DNA of 5,148 nucleotides from Bacillota bacterium (GTDB lineage Bacteria > Bacillota > Sulfobacillia > RBS10-35 > JAJYVN01): NCBI GenBank assembly GCA_021791995.1, contig JAJYVN010000221.1, forward strand, positions 1 through 5,148, read 5' to 3'. Below are positions 5,038 through 5,148 of this stretch, in pieces (position 1 is the first letter of the stretch; every line of letters begins with the position of its first letter). The position numbers and the translations under genes are program-made. Below the pieces are notes generated by a model. The model was not told the DNA's origin. It made no database searches and worked only from the letters and a program-made list of their open reading frames with translations.

Positions 5038-5148
5038 TTAAGAGCGGTCGAGGGTGACGGCGGTCCAGGGCTTGCCGGAGAACGGGTTGGCGACTTTCAG
5101 TGCGTAGTACCTGTCTTGGCTGGTTTGGGCACCTCCGGGTGGAAGCGC
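5038..5148 (-). CDS. C-terminal end of an unrecognised protein (enters from right edge)
   Basis: Thirty-six in-frame residues end at TAA (5038-5040). The visible sequence starts ALPPGGAQTSQDRYYALKVA and finishes NPFSGKPWTAVTLDRS. The strong hairpin directly after the stop and the protein-like composition (Tyr, Phe, Trp, Lys in a regular pattern) support a true gene end rather than a chance frame. I do not recognise the family from this short tail. It is separated from the next minus-strand start (4899) by about 140 nt and the hairpin, so it is probably a separate transcript. Confidence 0.55.
   Translation of the reverse strand, partial: ALPPGGAQTSQDRYYALKVANPFSGKPWTAVTLDRS

Noticed and set aside
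1..5148. CRISPR arrays, tRNA or rRNA genes, group II intron ends
   Set aside because: I looked for regular direct repeats with spacers, cloverleaf-like T-arm sequences and intron domain V-like hairpins, and saw none.

Overview
The window carries part of a sugar-handling operon on the minus strand, a divergent AraC-type regulator on the plus strand, and beyond that about 1 kb of non-coding and mobile-element-derived sequence. No gene symbol can be assigned safely. Base composition is fairly GC-rich by eye, Shine-Dalgarno sequences are strong, GTG and TTG starts are used, and the solute-binding lipoprotein has a Tat-like signal. Together these suggest a GC-rich Gram-positive or Chloroflexota-like heterotroph, for example an Alicyclobacillus- or Sulfobacillus-type Firmicute. 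This is inference from style, not a taxonomic identification.

Minus-strand operon, in transcription order: (1) a family 1 ABC sugar-binding lipoprotein, 3003 to 1552; (2) a Gfo/Idh/MocA NAD(P)-dependent oxidoreductase, 1497 to 457; (3) the N-terminal third of a sugar phosphate isomerase/epimerase-type TIM barrel, from 319 off the left edge. Spacings are 54 and 137 nt, and each gene has its own strong ribosome binding site. The likely logic is capture of a sugar, polyol or inositol-like substrate outside the cell, oxidation or reduction of the sugar ring, then isomerisation or epimerisation. The AraC-family regulator (3226-4143, cupin sensor plus two helix-turn-helix motifs) is divergent and is the obvious candidate controller. 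No permease gene lies in the window.

The shared control region (3004-3225) has dense structure. On the operon's sense strand there is a five-tract, short-loop G-quadruplex motif, then a hairpin whose 3' arm overlaps the Shine-Dalgarno sequence of the TTG-started binding-protein gene. Tandem CGAGACG repeats lie further upstream. A 21-bp perfect palindrome sits between operon genes 2 and 3.

Right part (4144-5148): no intact gene is seen. There are probable insertion-sequence ends (an IS3/IS150-like end near 4275-4295 and an IS21-like end from 4402), a 9-bp inverted repeat around a G8 tract, an imperfect tandem duplication, a truncated gene fragment with a DRVYLNGYVPKL motif, a strong GC-rich hairpin, and the last 36 residues of an unrecognised minus-strand gene entering from the right edge. 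The region looks like an insertion hotspot or scar next to the operon.
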